Shown here in pieces: positions 1 through 9,002 of a stretch of DNA of 33,699 bases; the stretch's first letter is position 1; every line of letters starts with the position of its first letter. Position numbers and translations under genes: made by a program. The stretch comes from Bryobacteraceae bacterium (GTDB taxonomy: Bacteria > Acidobacteriota > Terriglobia > Bryobacterales > Bryobacteraceae): NCBI GenBank assembly GCA_030041035.1, contig JASHOO010000170.1, positions 1 through 33,699 on the forward strand, written 5' to 3'. The notes beneath the pieces are model-generated. The model had not been told where the DNA came from. It ran no database searches and saw nothing but the letters and a program-made list of their open reading frames with translations.

Positions 1-1
1 G

Positions 2-2920
2 AACGGAGGCCGCATCGAATACAACAATTGGGAAATGGATGGTGGCGACAACATGGACAATGGCAGCAATAATGGACTGAATGTCTATCCCAATGTGGAT
101 GCCATTGCGGAAGTCAAAATTCTAACGTCGAATTACGGCGCTCAGTATGGGCGCAACGCTTCGGGTACGGTTGAGACGGTAACAAAATCTGGCACCAAGG
201 AATTTCACGGCGATCTGTTCGAGTTTGTGCGCAATGACGATTTCAATGCGCGAGGCTTTTTCGAGGCCACCGTTCCTGAATACAAGAAGAACGACTTTGG
301 CTTCACACTCGGCGGCCCGCTTTACATTCCTCACTTTTACAACACGAAAAAGGAGAAAACATTTTTCTTCTGGTCGGAAGATTGGCGCCGTGAGATCGTT
401 CCTGGGCAGGTCTTCGATATTCAGGTCCCCTCGGTCGCGGAACGGGCCGGAAACTTCTCCGATGTCTGCCCCACCCCGGGTTCCGTGGTGAATAAGGCCG
501 GTTTTCCCGACTGCCCGGTCAATCCAAAGACGGGCTCCTATTTCCCCAACAATATGGTTCCCGTTGATCCTAACGCCGCGGCCCTTCTTACCCTGATGCC
601 GCTGCCCAATGCGGCCAATAATTACTTTGAAGCGGCTCCCTCTCAGCCGACGCACTGGCGCGAAGAGTTGGTGCGCGTAGATCACAACTTTAGCGACAAA
701 ATCAGGATCTTCGGTCACTATATTCACGATTCCTGGAACACCATTACGCCCACACCGCTTTGGGGCAACGGCTCTGATTACCCGACCATACAAACCAATT
801 TCGTCGGCCCCGGCGTGAGTGATGTATTCAGTATGGCAACGAATATTTCGCCCACCCTGCTGAATGAATTCACCTTCAGCTACACTACTGATCACATTTT
901 TCTGAACGCCATTGGTCCCGCGCAGCGCCCTTCGACCATGACGATGACCGGCCTTTACAACAACGGTTTTGGTGGTCTGATGCCGGCCGTCGTCGGGAGC
1001 GGCGGAATCAATTATGATACCGCTGGGTTTGAGATGGATACCGGGTACTTCCCCTGGAACAACGCGAATCCGACTTATACCTACAAGGATCAATTCACCA
1101 AGATCATTGGTGGTCATAATCTCTATTTCGGCGTTTATGTTGTTTTTGCTGAGAAGAACGAGGAGAACAGCCCATATGTACAGGGCATTTTGAACTTCGA
1201 CAACACATCACCTGTAAGTACGGGCAACGCCTTTGCCGATTTTCTGAATGGCGACATTCAGTCTTTCGAGCAAGCCAATTTGAAAACGAAATACTATAAC
1301 CGCTACAGGATTGTCGAACCCTACTTGCAAGACGACTGGCACATCACCAAGCGGCTCACGCTGAATATGGGAATGCGCCTGAGTCTGTTCGGCACGTATC
1401 GCGAAATTCATCACCAGGCTTACAACTTCGATCCGGCAGCGTACCAGCTTTCGGAGGCGCCGCAGATCGACGTCACCGGGTCGGTCACCGGACAAGCGGG
1501 TGCCATCATTCCCAATTCCGGCAATCCGTACACCGGACTCGTTCAGTGCGGCGAAAACGGTGTGCCTGCAGGCTGCGCCATCGGCCATTTGTTCAATCCC
1601 GCTCCGCGCTTAGGTTTTGCCTTTGATCCGTTCGGTGACGGCAAATCCTCGATTCGCGGCGGCTATGGCATTTTTTACGAACACACCAACGGCAACGAAG
1701 GCAATACGGAATCACTCGAGGGAAGTCCGCCGCTAGTGCTCACCGGAACGGAGTACGACGTCGTCGGCTATAACAATATCGGTGGCTCTGGCGTGGCCTT
1801 TCCCCTGAATGTGTATGCGATTCCTACGAAAGAACGCTGGCCCTACGTACAGCAGTGGAACTTGAGCCTCCAGCGTGAGCTGTCCAAAGGCACCATCGTC
1901 AGCCTGGCCTACGTGGGCAGCAAAGGTACGCATCTTTCATTACAAACCGACATTAATCAGTTATACCCGATCTCGCCTTCGCAGAATCCGTATTTACCTG
2001 GGCAAGCAATGACACAAGCGGATTGCAGTAGCGGAACTGTAAATGGTGTCGCTCCCACTGGGGCAGCGGCCATACAATTTGGCACTGCTTGCGGCAACAG
2101 CCCCGCCGCCTACCTTCCCTATCGCGGCTATGGGAACATCACTGGCTTATTCCCGGAAGCCAACTCCAACTACAACTCCATGCAGATCTCGGTACACAGA
2201 CATATTGGGGCTTTGAGCTTCGACTTAGCTTACACCTGGAGTCACTCGCTTGACGATTCCTCCGATCGCTATGACGGCACCTTCACTAATTCGTACGACC
2301 TGAGGCAAACCTACGCTACATCTAATTTCGACCAGCGCCAAATTCTGAATATAGGCTACGTCTATGATCTCCCCTTCTTCACTAAGGCTGGCCTCAGCCA
2401 CAAAGTGCTGGGCGGTTGGCAGATTTCCGGCCTAACAACCTTTCAGACCGGTACTCCTTTTAGTGTCTCCGACGGGCTTTTCAACGCGGGCGTGGGCAAC
2501 ACAACCGGTACCGGATCGTTTCTAGACCTCGTGGGCAATCCGAACGCAGTCACGCAGGAGAATGTTCCGGGTGTGGTTGGCCCGCTCCTGTTCAACCCGG
2601 CAGCTTTCAGTGCGCCACAGGGCTTAACTTTCGGTACCGCGCAGCGCAACGTTCTGACCAATCCGCAGCGGACTCAATTCGATATGGGCCTATTCAAGTA
2701 TTTCCATGTCCGGGAAACTAAGGCGTTCGAGTTCCGCGCGGAGGCTTTCAACGTCTTCAATCACACGCAGTTTAACGGAGTCAATGGGGGCACATCGTGC
2801 TTTGGCGGATCCGACTTCTCTGCCGGAGATGCCAGCTGTCTCGCGAACAACAACTTTCTCCGTCCGAGTGGAGCGCATAATCCCCGCATTTTACAGTTGG
2901 GGATGAAGTTTCATTTCTGA
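2..2920 (+). CDS. Oar-like TonB-dependent receptor, 5' truncated by the window edge
   Basis: The reading frame is open from base 2, so the first in-frame ATG at base 35 is internal and the true start lies outside the window. About 972 residues are visible. They begin inside the plug domain: a DGGDNMDNG stretch is followed by the YGAQYGR and TKSGT motifs typical of Oar-like TonB-dependent receptors. The rest is a long beta-barrel with many aromatic and Asn-rich strands, TWSHSLDDSSDR-type loops and a FRAEAFNVFNH motif close to the end. The last residue is Phe, as expected for an outer-membrane barrel recognised by the BAM machinery. Signal peptide and N-terminal carboxypeptidase-like domain should lie upstream. 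In Acidobacteria these proteins number in the dozens per genome and are thought to import glycans or other large ligands. The ligand here is unknown. Nothing co-directional follows within 200 bases. Confidence 0.9.
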   Translation, partial: NGGRIEYNNWEMDGGDNMDNGSNNGLNVYPNVDAIAEVKILTSNYGAQYGRNASGTVETVTKSGTKEFHGDLFEFVRNDDFNARGFFEATVPEYKKNDFGFTLGGPLYIPHFYNTKKEKTFFFWSEDWRREIVPGQVFDIQVPSVAERAGNFSDVCPTPGSVVNKAGFPDCPVNPKTGSYFPNNMVPVDPNAAALLTLMPLPNAANNYFEAAPSQPTHWREELVRVDHNFSDKIRIFGHYIHDSWNTITPTPLWGNGSDYPTIQTNFVGPGVSDVFSMATNISPTLLNEFTFSYTTDHIFLNAIGPAQRPSTMTMTGLYNNGFGGLMPAVVGSGGINYDTAGFEMDTGYFPWNNANPTYTYKDQFTKIIGGHNLYFGVYVVFAEKNEENSPYVQGILNFDNTSPVSTGNAFADFLNGDIQSFEQANLKTKYYNRYRIVEPYLQDDWHITKRLTLNMGMRLSLFGTYREIHHQAYNFDPAAYQLSEAPQIDVTGSVTGQAGAIIPNSGNPYTGLVQCGENGVPAGCAIGHLFNPAPRLGFAFDPFGDGKSSIRGGYGIFYEHTNGNEGNTESLEGSPPLVLTGTEYDVVGYNNIGGSGVAFPLNVYAIPTKERWPYVQQWNLSLQRELSKGTIVSLAYVGSKGTHLSLQTDINQLYPISPSQNPYLPGQAMTQADCSSGTVNGVAPTGAAAIQFGTACGNSPAAYLPYRGYGNITGLFPEANSNYNSMQISVHRHIGALSFDLAYTWSHSLDDSSDRYDGTFTNSYDLRQTYATSNFDQRQILNIGYVYDLPFFTKAGLSHKVLGGWQISGLTTFQTGTPFSVSDGLFNAGVGNTTGTGSFLDLVGNPNAVTQENVPGVVGPLLFNPAAFSAPQGLTFGTAQRNVLTNPQRTQFDMGLFKYFHVRETKAFEFRAEAFNVFNHTQFNGVNGGTSCFGGSDFSAGDASCLANNNFLRPSGAHNPRILQLGMKFHF

Positions 2921-2941
2921 AATCGTAGTGACTGTTCCGCT

Positions 2942-2960
2942 CGCAGGAGCGTCGCCTGCG
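2942..2960 (+). terminator. Weak hairpin after the receptor gene
   Basis: CGCAGG (2942-2947) and CCTGCG (2955-2960) form a perfect 6-bp stem around a 7-base loop, 22 bases after the stop of the receptor gene. No T tract follows, so this is at best a weak or Rho-assisted terminator. Confidence 0.22.
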
Positions 2961-3159
2961 CCAGTTGCACACCTTGGCCTCGCAAGCGGCCGAAAGGTCG
3001 CCAGATCCGAATTGCAAGGTTTGACTGCTATGGTGGGAGCTGAACGCTCGCGTCGATTTCCAACCAGGGTTGCGCTGGACCTACAACCCAGCTTGAAAGC
3101 AAATGGGCGCTTGATCAGAAATGGGGGCAGGCCTAAATCTCTGAACTGATAAAACATTC

Positions 3160-3412
3160 TTGGGCTGCCGGCGATACTTCCGCGAGCGGTTCCCAGGAAT
3201 TCAACCGCGCCCGCGATCCAGCGAAGCCCTTCAGAGAATGATCTTACGCCAGCACCTGGATGGGATCAACCGCAGCCGGCTGGGCCGGCGGGAAGGAATC
3301 GGGGCAGCCACCGTAGAGCGCTATTTTCAACGTGGAATGGGGCGCCAGTTTGGCGAATGGCATTCTGGCCGATGCCCGCAGGTGCTGGGCATCGACGAGC
3401 ACTTTTCACCCG
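3160..3412 (+). pseudogene. ISL3-family transposase, internal fragment
   Basis: The frame starting near 3160 reads RRYFRERFPGI, then a helix-turn-helix-like segment containing GIGAATVERYF, then PQVLGIDEHF. This is the order and spacing of the region just before the DDE domain in ISL3-family transposases, where GIDEHFF carries the first catalytic Asp. The following residues (FTRHR) are in the next frame, which implies a one-base deletion near 3410. After that the homology stops. The zinc-finger N-terminus and nearly all of the catalytic domain are missing, and no inverted repeats were found. It is an inactive relic whose right edge coincides with the 3' end of the LysR gene on the other strand. 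Confidence 0.72.
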
Positions 3413-4365
3413 CCACAGGGTGGCGCAGCCCGCCGATTCGCGGGCACACCTCTTCGGCGCCTCGTCACGGGCTTCGGGGCGTCGGCTGCCTCAAACAATT
3501 GCCGAAACCCGTGTTCCAATAGTTCGACGGCCTTCCCCAAGGCGCCGAGTTGCCCAACCCGCACTATCGCGACGGACCGGTGCAGGTCAAACGATGGGGG
3601 ACGCAATATTTTCACGGAATCGATAGAATTTTTCCTGGTAATAAAGCGAGCGGGCAGCAGGCCGACACCATAACCGGACTGAACGAACGCTAGCTGCAAA
3701 TGCATGTTGTGGATTTCAGCCGCAATCATCGGGGTGAAGCCGGCACGCTCCATCTTATCGATGAGCCTTGCCCGAAGAAAGCAGCCGGGCGGATTGAGCA
3801 CCCAGGGTGCTCGGCCCAAACTTTTCCAATCACCGTCAACGTTGCCTGCGGCGCCTTGAACGATCTCCATGCGGTCGCTAGCGATGATATTCGTCAGAAG
3901 AGGTGGAGGGGCGGTTTTACCTTCGGGCAAAAGCACGGCAGCGACGTCGAGTTCACCCGCGAGCAGCCGGTGAAATAATTCACCGGTAAGTTCGCTCGAC
4001 AGCCGCAGTCGGACCTTGGGGTATTTCTCAGTCAGCGCCTGAATAGGTTCGATCAGCGTCCCCTCGGCCAGGGCATGCGCGAGCCCGATGCGCAAGAGGC
4101 CGTGAGGTTCAGCGTCGCTCGACGTAAGAGATTTCAGCGCCTCCGTCCGCTGTAGCAGATCTCGCGCTTGTTCGAGCACCCTGGAGCCGAGCGAGTTCAG
4201 ACGCGGAGGCTTTACCGAGCGGTCGAGCAACTCGGCACCCAACGCAGCCTCCAGCCTTTGCACTTGCCGGGTAATAGCAGAGGGCGTCCGGAATAGACGA
4301 TCGGCTGCACGTGCTATGGACCCGGCCTGGGCAAACTCTACGAGGGCGCGTAAGTCATCGAGCAT
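3406..4365 (-). CDS. LysR-family transcriptional regulator
   Basis: A 319-residue protein with the classic LysR layout. It has an N-terminal winged helix-turn-helix (residues about 3-62; AGSIARAADRL and TPSAITRQVQRLE are the recognition part), then a two-lobed periplasmic-binding-like effector domain (about 90-295) with SGYGVGLLPARF near its end. The start is supported by AGGAGG five bases before the ATG. The last roughly 25 residues (Arg- and Pro-rich, ending AAPPCGG) do not look like a LysR tail and run into the ISL3 relic, so the native C-terminus was probably replaced by a readthrough extension. The target genes are not evident: no divergent gene starts immediately upstream, and the next gene on the plus strand begins 570 bases away. 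Autoregulation through the site at 4432-4444 is plausible. Confidence 0.9.
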   Translation of the reverse strand: MLDDLRALVEFAQAGSIARAADRLFRTPSAITRQVQRLEAALGAELLDRSVKPPRLNSLGSRVLEQARDLLQRTEALKSLTSSDAEPHGLLRIGLAHALAEGTLIEPIQALTEKYPKVRLRLSSELTGELFHRLLAGELDVAAVLLPEGKTAPPPLLTNIIASDRMEIVQGAAGNVDGDWKSLGRAPWVLNPPGCFLRARLIDKMERAGFTPMIAAEIHNMHLQLAFVQSGYGVGLLPARFITRKNSIDSVKILRPPSFDLHRSVAIVRVGQLGALGKAVELLEHGFRQLFEAADAPKPVTRRRRGVPANRRAAPPCGG

Positions 4366-4938
4366 GGGAACCTCCTAAAGTACTCTTAAAACTTCCCCCC
4401 AACGAATAGCAGAATCGTGCGGGGACGTCAATATCATCGTGATAATAATGAACTTGTGGCATTGTCAGTTCTCCGTTATAAAGAGTAAGGAGTCTATGCT
4501 TTTGTGGACACCCTGATGCCTCATGCGATTCAAATTCGGCAGACTGGCGGCTCCCGAGGTTTTGAACTGGACACCGATTCGTCGCCTTGCGCGAGAGTTG
4601 AGACAGCAGGATTAGGGGACTTTGCAAGCAAGTAGATCCACAAACGCCGCCGCTCTAAGCAGGCTGATTGGGACGGCGTACTCGGACATAAAATGCGGCT
4701 TGAAAACGGCTAGCCGGTTCGCCAGCGGCAGGGGAGTTAAGAAACGCTGCGTTGAGACCTGCATTCGGCGTTACGAGCAGCCCGAATCGTTTAAATTGAA
4801 ACAGCTCGGCGTTGTAGCGGAGCGCAGTGAGGTCGCGGTGTTTGTGTTACGTCGTCACACCCGTATGATTGCGAACCACGATGGCTCGGTCTACTCCACG
4901 AGATGTTCGGCCGCAAACGCAGTCTACCGAGAGGACCA
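4366..4938. other. Long intergenic region, mostly unexplained
   Basis: About 570 bases separate the LysR gene and the first DinB gene. Apart from the LysR-type operator candidate, short open frames exist on both strands but none has a recognisable protein or a good ribosome-binding site. TGGACACC occurs twice (around 4505 and 4569). No function is proposed for the rest. Confidence 0.4.
4432..4444. promoter_or_regulatory. Candidate LysR-type T-N11-A operator
   Basis: TATCA-TCG-TGATA is a perfect 5-bp inverted repeat whose outer bases form T-N11-A, the consensus geometry of LysR-type regulator boxes. It lies about 67 bases upstream of the LysR start codon, where autoregulatory sites are commonly found. 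That it is bound by this LysR protein is inferred from position and symmetry only. Confidence 0.5.
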
Positions 4939-5508
4939 ATGGCAGAGACGTTCGAAGCATACCGAACTCGAGTCCTAAGCTATCTTGGCGATGAGGAGCC
5001 TATCGGTGTCCAACAAGCCACCCCATCGCAGCTCGATCGGCGTCTGCGCGATGTCGCGCCCGAGGAGTTGGTTCGGCGCCCTGCACCTGAAAAGTGGTCA
5101 ATTGCCGAGATCGTAGCGCACTTGGCGGACGCGGAGCTGGCGATGGGGTGGCGATTGCGAAACATGCTGGCGAATCCGGGCGTGGCCTTAGCATGGTGGG
5201 ACCAGGCTGTATGGGCGGAGCGCTTGGGTTACGCGCAGCAACATGCGAGCCTTTCGGCAGGGGTCTTTCGGGCACTGCGCGAGAGCAATCTGCGACTGTT
5301 GGAGTCGGTCCCGCGCGCACGGTGGGTGGAGTGCTATGGGGTACACGAGGTACGCGGACGGCAAACGGTAGAGGAGTTCGTCCGCCTGGAAGCGGCACAC
5401 GACTTGAACCATCTTCGGCAGATCGAAGCATCTTGGGTGGCTGTATGTAGTGTTAGCCGTTTGGCTGCCAATGCCCCGGCGAGCGCATTCAGCCGGTTGT
5501 GGCGTTGA
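4939..5508 (+). CDS. DinB-family (DinB_2) metal-dependent four-helix protein
   Basis: A 189-residue cytoplasmic protein with the DinB fold. The three metal-ligand histidines are all present: His61 in EIVAHLADAE, and His154 and His158 in AAHDLNHLRQ. This is the H...HxxxH arrangement of the family. PEKWSIAEIVAHL is the typical helix 2 signature. The start at 4939 (MAETFEAY) is preferred over an in-frame ATG at 4903 because GAGG sits a few bases upstream and family members begin here. DinB_2 proteins include thiol S-transferases (bacillithiol or mycothiol types) and many with no known reaction; the substrate here is unknown. The last 20 residues after the second helix pair look unlike the family and may be an extended or altered tail. 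Another DinB-fold gene follows 56 bases downstream, so the two may be co-transcribed. Confidence 0.85.
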   Translation: MAETFEAYRTRVLSYLGDEEPIGVQQATPSQLDRRLRDVAPEELVRRPAPEKWSIAEIVAHLADAELAMGWRLRNMLANPGVALAWWDQAVWAERLGYAQQHASLSAGVFRALRESNLRLLESVPRARWVECYGVHEVRGRQTVEEFVRLEAAHDLNHLRQIEASWVAVCSVSRLAANAPASAFSRLWR

Positions 5509-5564
5509 AAATGGGAAGCGGGAGGAATATTTTTTCAGATTAAAGTAACGTGGAGGAGTTCCAC

Positions 5565-6083
5565 ATGAAGAAGACGCTGACTCAGTACGGAGTGTGCGCG
5601 CTTGCGGCCGCTCTGATGGTGCCGATGGCGCAGGCGCAGCCGGCAGGAATGCAGGCAGCCTTCGGAAAAGATGCCGGAACGCTTTCCGACAAATTCACTG
5701 GACTCGCGCGCGTTATGTCGGGAAAGTACGACTGGAAGCCCGGCCAGGGCGTTCGCTCCGTCGGCGACGTGTTCAACCTGATCGTTATGGAGAACGGCAT
5801 GCTCGTCGGCGTGCTCTCGGGCACACCGAATACGGGGGCACGGCCCGCGCCCATCACCGATCCGGAGAAATTGCAGGAAGCTCTGAAGGCTTCTTACGTC
5901 AATCTGCAAAAAGCGATTACGGGACTTTCCGACAACGACCTGCAGGCGCCGGTGAAACTGTTCGGAAGAGACATGACGAAGCAGGGCGCGCTGATGCTGC
6001 TTCTCGAAGATCAACACGAGCATCTGGGGCAGTCGATCGCGTACGCGCGCAGCAACGGCGTGGTTCCGCCCTGGTCTAAGTAG
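5565..6083 (+). CDS. Exported DinB-like protein
   Basis: A 172-residue protein with a clear Sec signal peptide (MKKTL, hydrophobic core, AQA-Q around residues 23-25). The start at the ATG of 5565 is fixed by GGAGGAG six bases upstream. The mature part follows the DinB_2 plan, with a WKPGQGVRSVGDVF helix and the C-terminal EDQHEHLGQSIAYARSNGVVPPW signature. His151 and His153 are present, but the position where DinB proteins usually carry the first metal histidine (the VGDVFNHI-type motif) reads VGDVFNLI here, so the canonical three-histidine site is incomplete. Periplasmic DinB-like proteins of this kind are abundant in Acidobacteria and have no assigned function. It lies directly after a cytoplasmic DinB gene in the same direction. 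Confidence 0.85.
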   Translation: MKKTLTQYGVCALAAALMVPMAQAQPAGMQAAFGKDAGTLSDKFTGLARVMSGKYDWKPGQGVRSVGDVFNLIVMENGMLVGVLSGTPNTGARPAPITDPEKLQEALKASYVNLQKAITGLSDNDLQAPVKLFGRDMTKQGALMLLLEDQHEHLGQSIAYARSNGVVPPWSK

Positions 6084-6196
6084 GAGCGCCGCGGGGTGAT
6101 CTGGCCGCCGCCGATGCGATAACGATCCTTCGCATCCAACGCAACCTGGCAACAGGCGGGCAGAACGGCAACCCGTAAAAGGAGAGTCGGGTCCTT

Positions 6197-6470
6197 ATGG
6201 GCAGAATTTGGATTAGCGCAGCGACGATCGCAAGGTTCGCGGTCGCTGGTAGCCTGATGACGCTGATGGCTGGCGGACAGAGCGCTCCCAAAGCGGCCAG
6301 AACCATCGTCGAGCAAACCTCGTATTCCGCGTTACCCGGCAAGGCGGAAGATGTCTACTGTGTAAGACTTCACGCCTCCGATGTTCTCGAAAAACTCGCT
6401 CTCGCGCGAGGTAATGTTCTTCGCCGCCAGGGAAACTCCGAAACGCTTCCCGACCCACGAAGGAACGCAA
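6197..6470 (+). pseudogene. Truncated gene for a small exported protein
   Basis: The frame opens with an apparent signal peptide (MGRIWISAATIARF, hydrophobic stretch, MAGGQSA) and continues with a short conserved-looking segment: SYSALPGKAEDVY, LHASDVLEKL and VLRRQG. This resembles the start of small ferredoxin-like-fold (NIPSNAP/ABM-like) proteins, but I could not assign a family firmly. After about residue 85 the sequence becomes low-quality Arg/Cys-rich translation and runs into the start of the permease gene. I read it as a 5' gene fragment whose 3' half was deleted when the present junction formed. It could alternatively be a genuine short protein. Confidence 0.45.
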
Positions 6471-6510
6471 CTTGCACTAACCCTGGGGATATTTGCCGCT
6501 GGGGGGTCGC

Positions 6511-8997
6511 ATGAATCTATGGCAGGACGTCCGCTTCGCGTTGAGAACCATGTGGAAGTCGCCGCGCATCACCGCGACGGTGTTGCTCACCTTGGCGCTC
6601 GGGATCGGCGCCAATACCGCGATCTTCAGTGTCGTGAACGCGACCCTTTTCCGGCCGCTCCCGTTTCATGATCCGGAGCAATTGGTCGTATTTCACGCCA
6701 ATCTGCGGGGGCTGGGTGCGCAGAGCGTCGGCTTTTCCGTTCCGGAGCTCGACGACCTGCGGGATCGCGCCGGCGTTTTCTCGGCGGTCTCGGTTGTATA
6801 CCAAGGGCCGGCCAACTTGACCGGTGGTGAGCATCCCGAGCGACTGGAGAGTGGGGTGGTCAGTCCCAATTATTTCAGTATTCTCGGGGTGCGCCCGCAA
6901 CTCGGCCGCCTGTTCGACCCCGGCGACAACGCGCCAGGATTCGCCGATGCCGTGGTGATCAGCGATGGCCTGTGGCGCCGCGAGTTCGGAGGAGAACGCT
7001 CCGTCCTCGGCCATCAAATGCGGCTCGATACCGATCTGTACACCATCGTGGGCGTACTTCCGCCGGACTTTCGGAATCCCTCATCGGCTGGCGCTGTTCC
7101 GGTGGAGATATACGTCACCGCGGGCTTTCGCGCCGATCCGTTTCCGCCGGCGCAGCGTAGCGCGCGAGTGTTGCCGGGCATCATCGGCCGGTTGAAACCG
7201 GGGATGACGCTCGCCCAGGCCCAGGCCAAGCTGGCCACCTTCAGTGATTCGCTGCGCCGCGACTATGGCAGCGATTATCCGGCCGGCTCAGGCTGGACGC
7301 TTTCCGTGACTCCGTTGAAGGAGGTTGTCGTCGGCAACACGCGGACGCTGCTGATTTCGCTCTTGCTGGCGGTGGCGTTCATTCTGTTGATCGCCTGCGT
7401 GAATGTAGCGAATCTTCTGTTAGCCAGCGCGTCCGCGCGGCAACGGGAGATCGCCGTGCGCCTAGCGTTGGGCGCGAGCCGCGCGAGAATTGTCCGGCAA
7501 CTGCTCACCGAATCGGCGGTGTTGAGCATCATGGCGGCGGCCGCCGGAGTCGGTGCCGCGACGCTCGGTTTGCAGTCGCTGATCGCCATGTTGCCGTCAC
7601 AACTTCCGCGCCTCAACGACATTCATGTCGATGCGCGCGTGCTGGCGTTTTCTCTCACGCTCTCCTTGCTCACCACCGTGCTTTTCGGACTGGTGCTGGC
7701 GTTCCAAGCCGGAAAGGTGGAACCATCGCACTCCGGATTGCGCGAGCGCGGCAGTTCCGGATCGCGGCACGACAGCAAAGTCCGCCAGGTGCTCATTGGC
7801 GCGGAAGTCGCGTTGTCGTTGATGCTTTTGGTCGGCGCGGGGGTGTTGCTGCGGACGTTCTGGAATCTTCTGCAAGTGAATCCGGGGTTCAACTCGCAGC
7901 ATTTGGTCGCGGGAAGCGTTTCGTTGCCGGTGCCCAATGATCCCAAGGCCGACATTTACGACAAGCTCGAAACGCGCACCGCACTCGTTCGTGAGATGGT
8001 GCGGCGCCTTCGCGCCGTGCCGGGCGTGGAGAACGCGGCGTTGTCCAGCGTGGTTCCCCTGCAGGGCGCGCTGCGGCAAAACGGATACCGCGTGGAAGGC
8101 GCTCCCGAAAGCGGCGACGCTCCCACCGCAGTTCCCGTGTCTGTGACGCCGGAATTCTTTCGGACCATCGGCGCGCCGCTGGTTCGGGGACGGGTGATTC
8201 AGGATACAGATGACAAGCAAGCGCCCTTGGTCGTGCTGGTCGATGAGGCTGCGGCGCGCCATTTCTGGGGTGCGCAGGAACCCCTTGGAAAGCGGATTCG
8301 TTCCGTGAGCACCATCCGCAGGGGCATCGTGCAGCCGATGCCTTGGTTTACGGTGGTGGGCGTGGTCGGCAACGTGAAGTTGGCCAGCTTGGATGAAAAG
8401 GATGTTCCGCACGTTTACACCAGCTTGTACCAGACGCGTGGGTACCAGACGCCTGGAAGGCTGATAGGCGTGCTGGTTCGCGGCACGGGAGACCGCGCCA
8501 TGCTCAGCCGTGCCGTGCCGCGCGAAATTCAGTCGGTGGATCCCAACTTGCCGGTATCGCCGATCGTAGAAATGACCGAGCTGATACGCGTCGGCGTCGG
8601 CGATCGCCGTTTCGCAGCGTCGTTGCTGGCGTGCTTCGCCGTGGTGGCGTTATTGCTGATGAGTATCGGAGTGTACGGGGTAGCGTCGTATGCCATTGTG
8701 CGCCGCGAAAAGGAAATCGGCATTCGCTCCGCGCTGGGAGCCACGCCAAGCCAATTGGTGCAAATGGTTTTGCGCGAGGGCATGGTTCCGATTCTGGCGG
8801 GGCTGGCGGTGGGAGCGGTCGGTGCCGCGCTTTCCGGCCATCTGCTGGCTGCGCTGCTGTTCGAAGTGCGCTCCACCGACGCGAGCGTCTTCGCGGCGGC
8901 GGGAGTCACGCTGGTGGCGATCGGCATTGTGGCCAACTACCTGCCGGCCCGTCGCGCAGGACGCGTGGACCCCATTACGGCCTTGCGAACCGAATAA
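6511..8997 (+). CDS. ADOP-type ABC transporter permease (duplicated MacB/FtsX domains)
   Basis: An 828-residue membrane protein with two tandem MacB_PCD-FtsX units, the pattern called acidobacterial duplicated orphan permease. It starts MNLWQDVRFALRTMWKSPRIT, with the first membrane helix at about residues 20-42 and a large periplasmic domain to about 275. Three helices follow (one contains ACVNVANLLLA). A second unit begins near residue 425 (GAEVALSLMLLVGAGVLLRTF), followed by another periplasmic domain and a final helix trio with ASYAIVRREKEIGIRSALGA and LPARRAGRVDP. The start chosen is the ATG at 6511 rather than the in-frame TTG at 6493, because G-rich sequence lies just upstream and family members begin at this Met. 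MacB-like permeases act with an ATPase and a membrane-fusion protein in export or mechanotransmission; no ATPase is encoded nearby. The PadR regulator often found beside ADOP genes is absent. Confidence 0.93.
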   Translation: MNLWQDVRFALRTMWKSPRITATVLLTLALGIGANTAIFSVVNATLFRPLPFHDPEQLVVFHANLRGLGAQSVGFSVPELDDLRDRAGVFSAVSVVYQGPANLTGGEHPERLESGVVSPNYFSILGVRPQLGRLFDPGDNAPGFADAVVISDGLWRREFGGERSVLGHQMRLDTDLYTIVGVLPPDFRNPSSAGAVPVEIYVTAGFRADPFPPAQRSARVLPGIIGRLKPGMTLAQAQAKLATFSDSLRRDYGSDYPAGSGWTLSVTPLKEVVVGNTRTLLISLLLAVAFILLIACVNVANLLLASASARQREIAVRLALGASRARIVRQLLTESAVLSIMAAAAGVGAATLGLQSLIAMLPSQLPRLNDIHVDARVLAFSLTLSLLTTVLFGLVLAFQAGKVEPSHSGLRERGSSGSRHDSKVRQVLIGAEVALSLMLLVGAGVLLRTFWNLLQVNPGFNSQHLVAGSVSLPVPNDPKADIYDKLETRTALVREMVRRLRAVPGVENAALSSVVPLQGALRQNGYRVEGAPESGDAPTAVPVSVTPEFFRTIGAPLVRGRVIQDTDDKQAPLVVLVDEAAARHFWGAQEPLGKRIRSVSTIRRGIVQPMPWFTVVGVVGNVKLASLDEKDVPHVYTSLYQTRGYQTPGRLIGVLVRGTGDRAMLSRAVPREIQSVDPNLPVSPIVEMTELIRVGVGDRRFAASLLACFAVVALLLMSIGVYGVASYAIVRREKEIGIRSALGATPSQLVQMVLREGMVPILAGLAVGAVGAALSGHLLAALLFEVRSTDASVFAAAGVTLVAIGIVANYLPARRAGRVDPITALRTE

Positions 8998-9002
8998 CGA
9001 TG

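Noticed and set aside
122-1117. 331-residue open frame on the minus strand inside the first receptor gene
   Set aside because: It is antisense to an unmistakable receptor barrel, has no recognisable domains and is rich in residues expected from reading the opposite strand of Asn/Gly/Tyr-rich coding sequence.
4622-4978. 118-residue plus-strand frame overlapping the first DinB start
   Set aside because: No resemblance to a known protein, no ribosome-binding site, and it overlaps the better supported DinB start in another frame.
7597-8412. 271-residue minus-strand open frame inside the ADOP permease
   Set aside because: His/Arg/Gln-rich shadow translation of a GC-biased coding strand, with no family resemblance.
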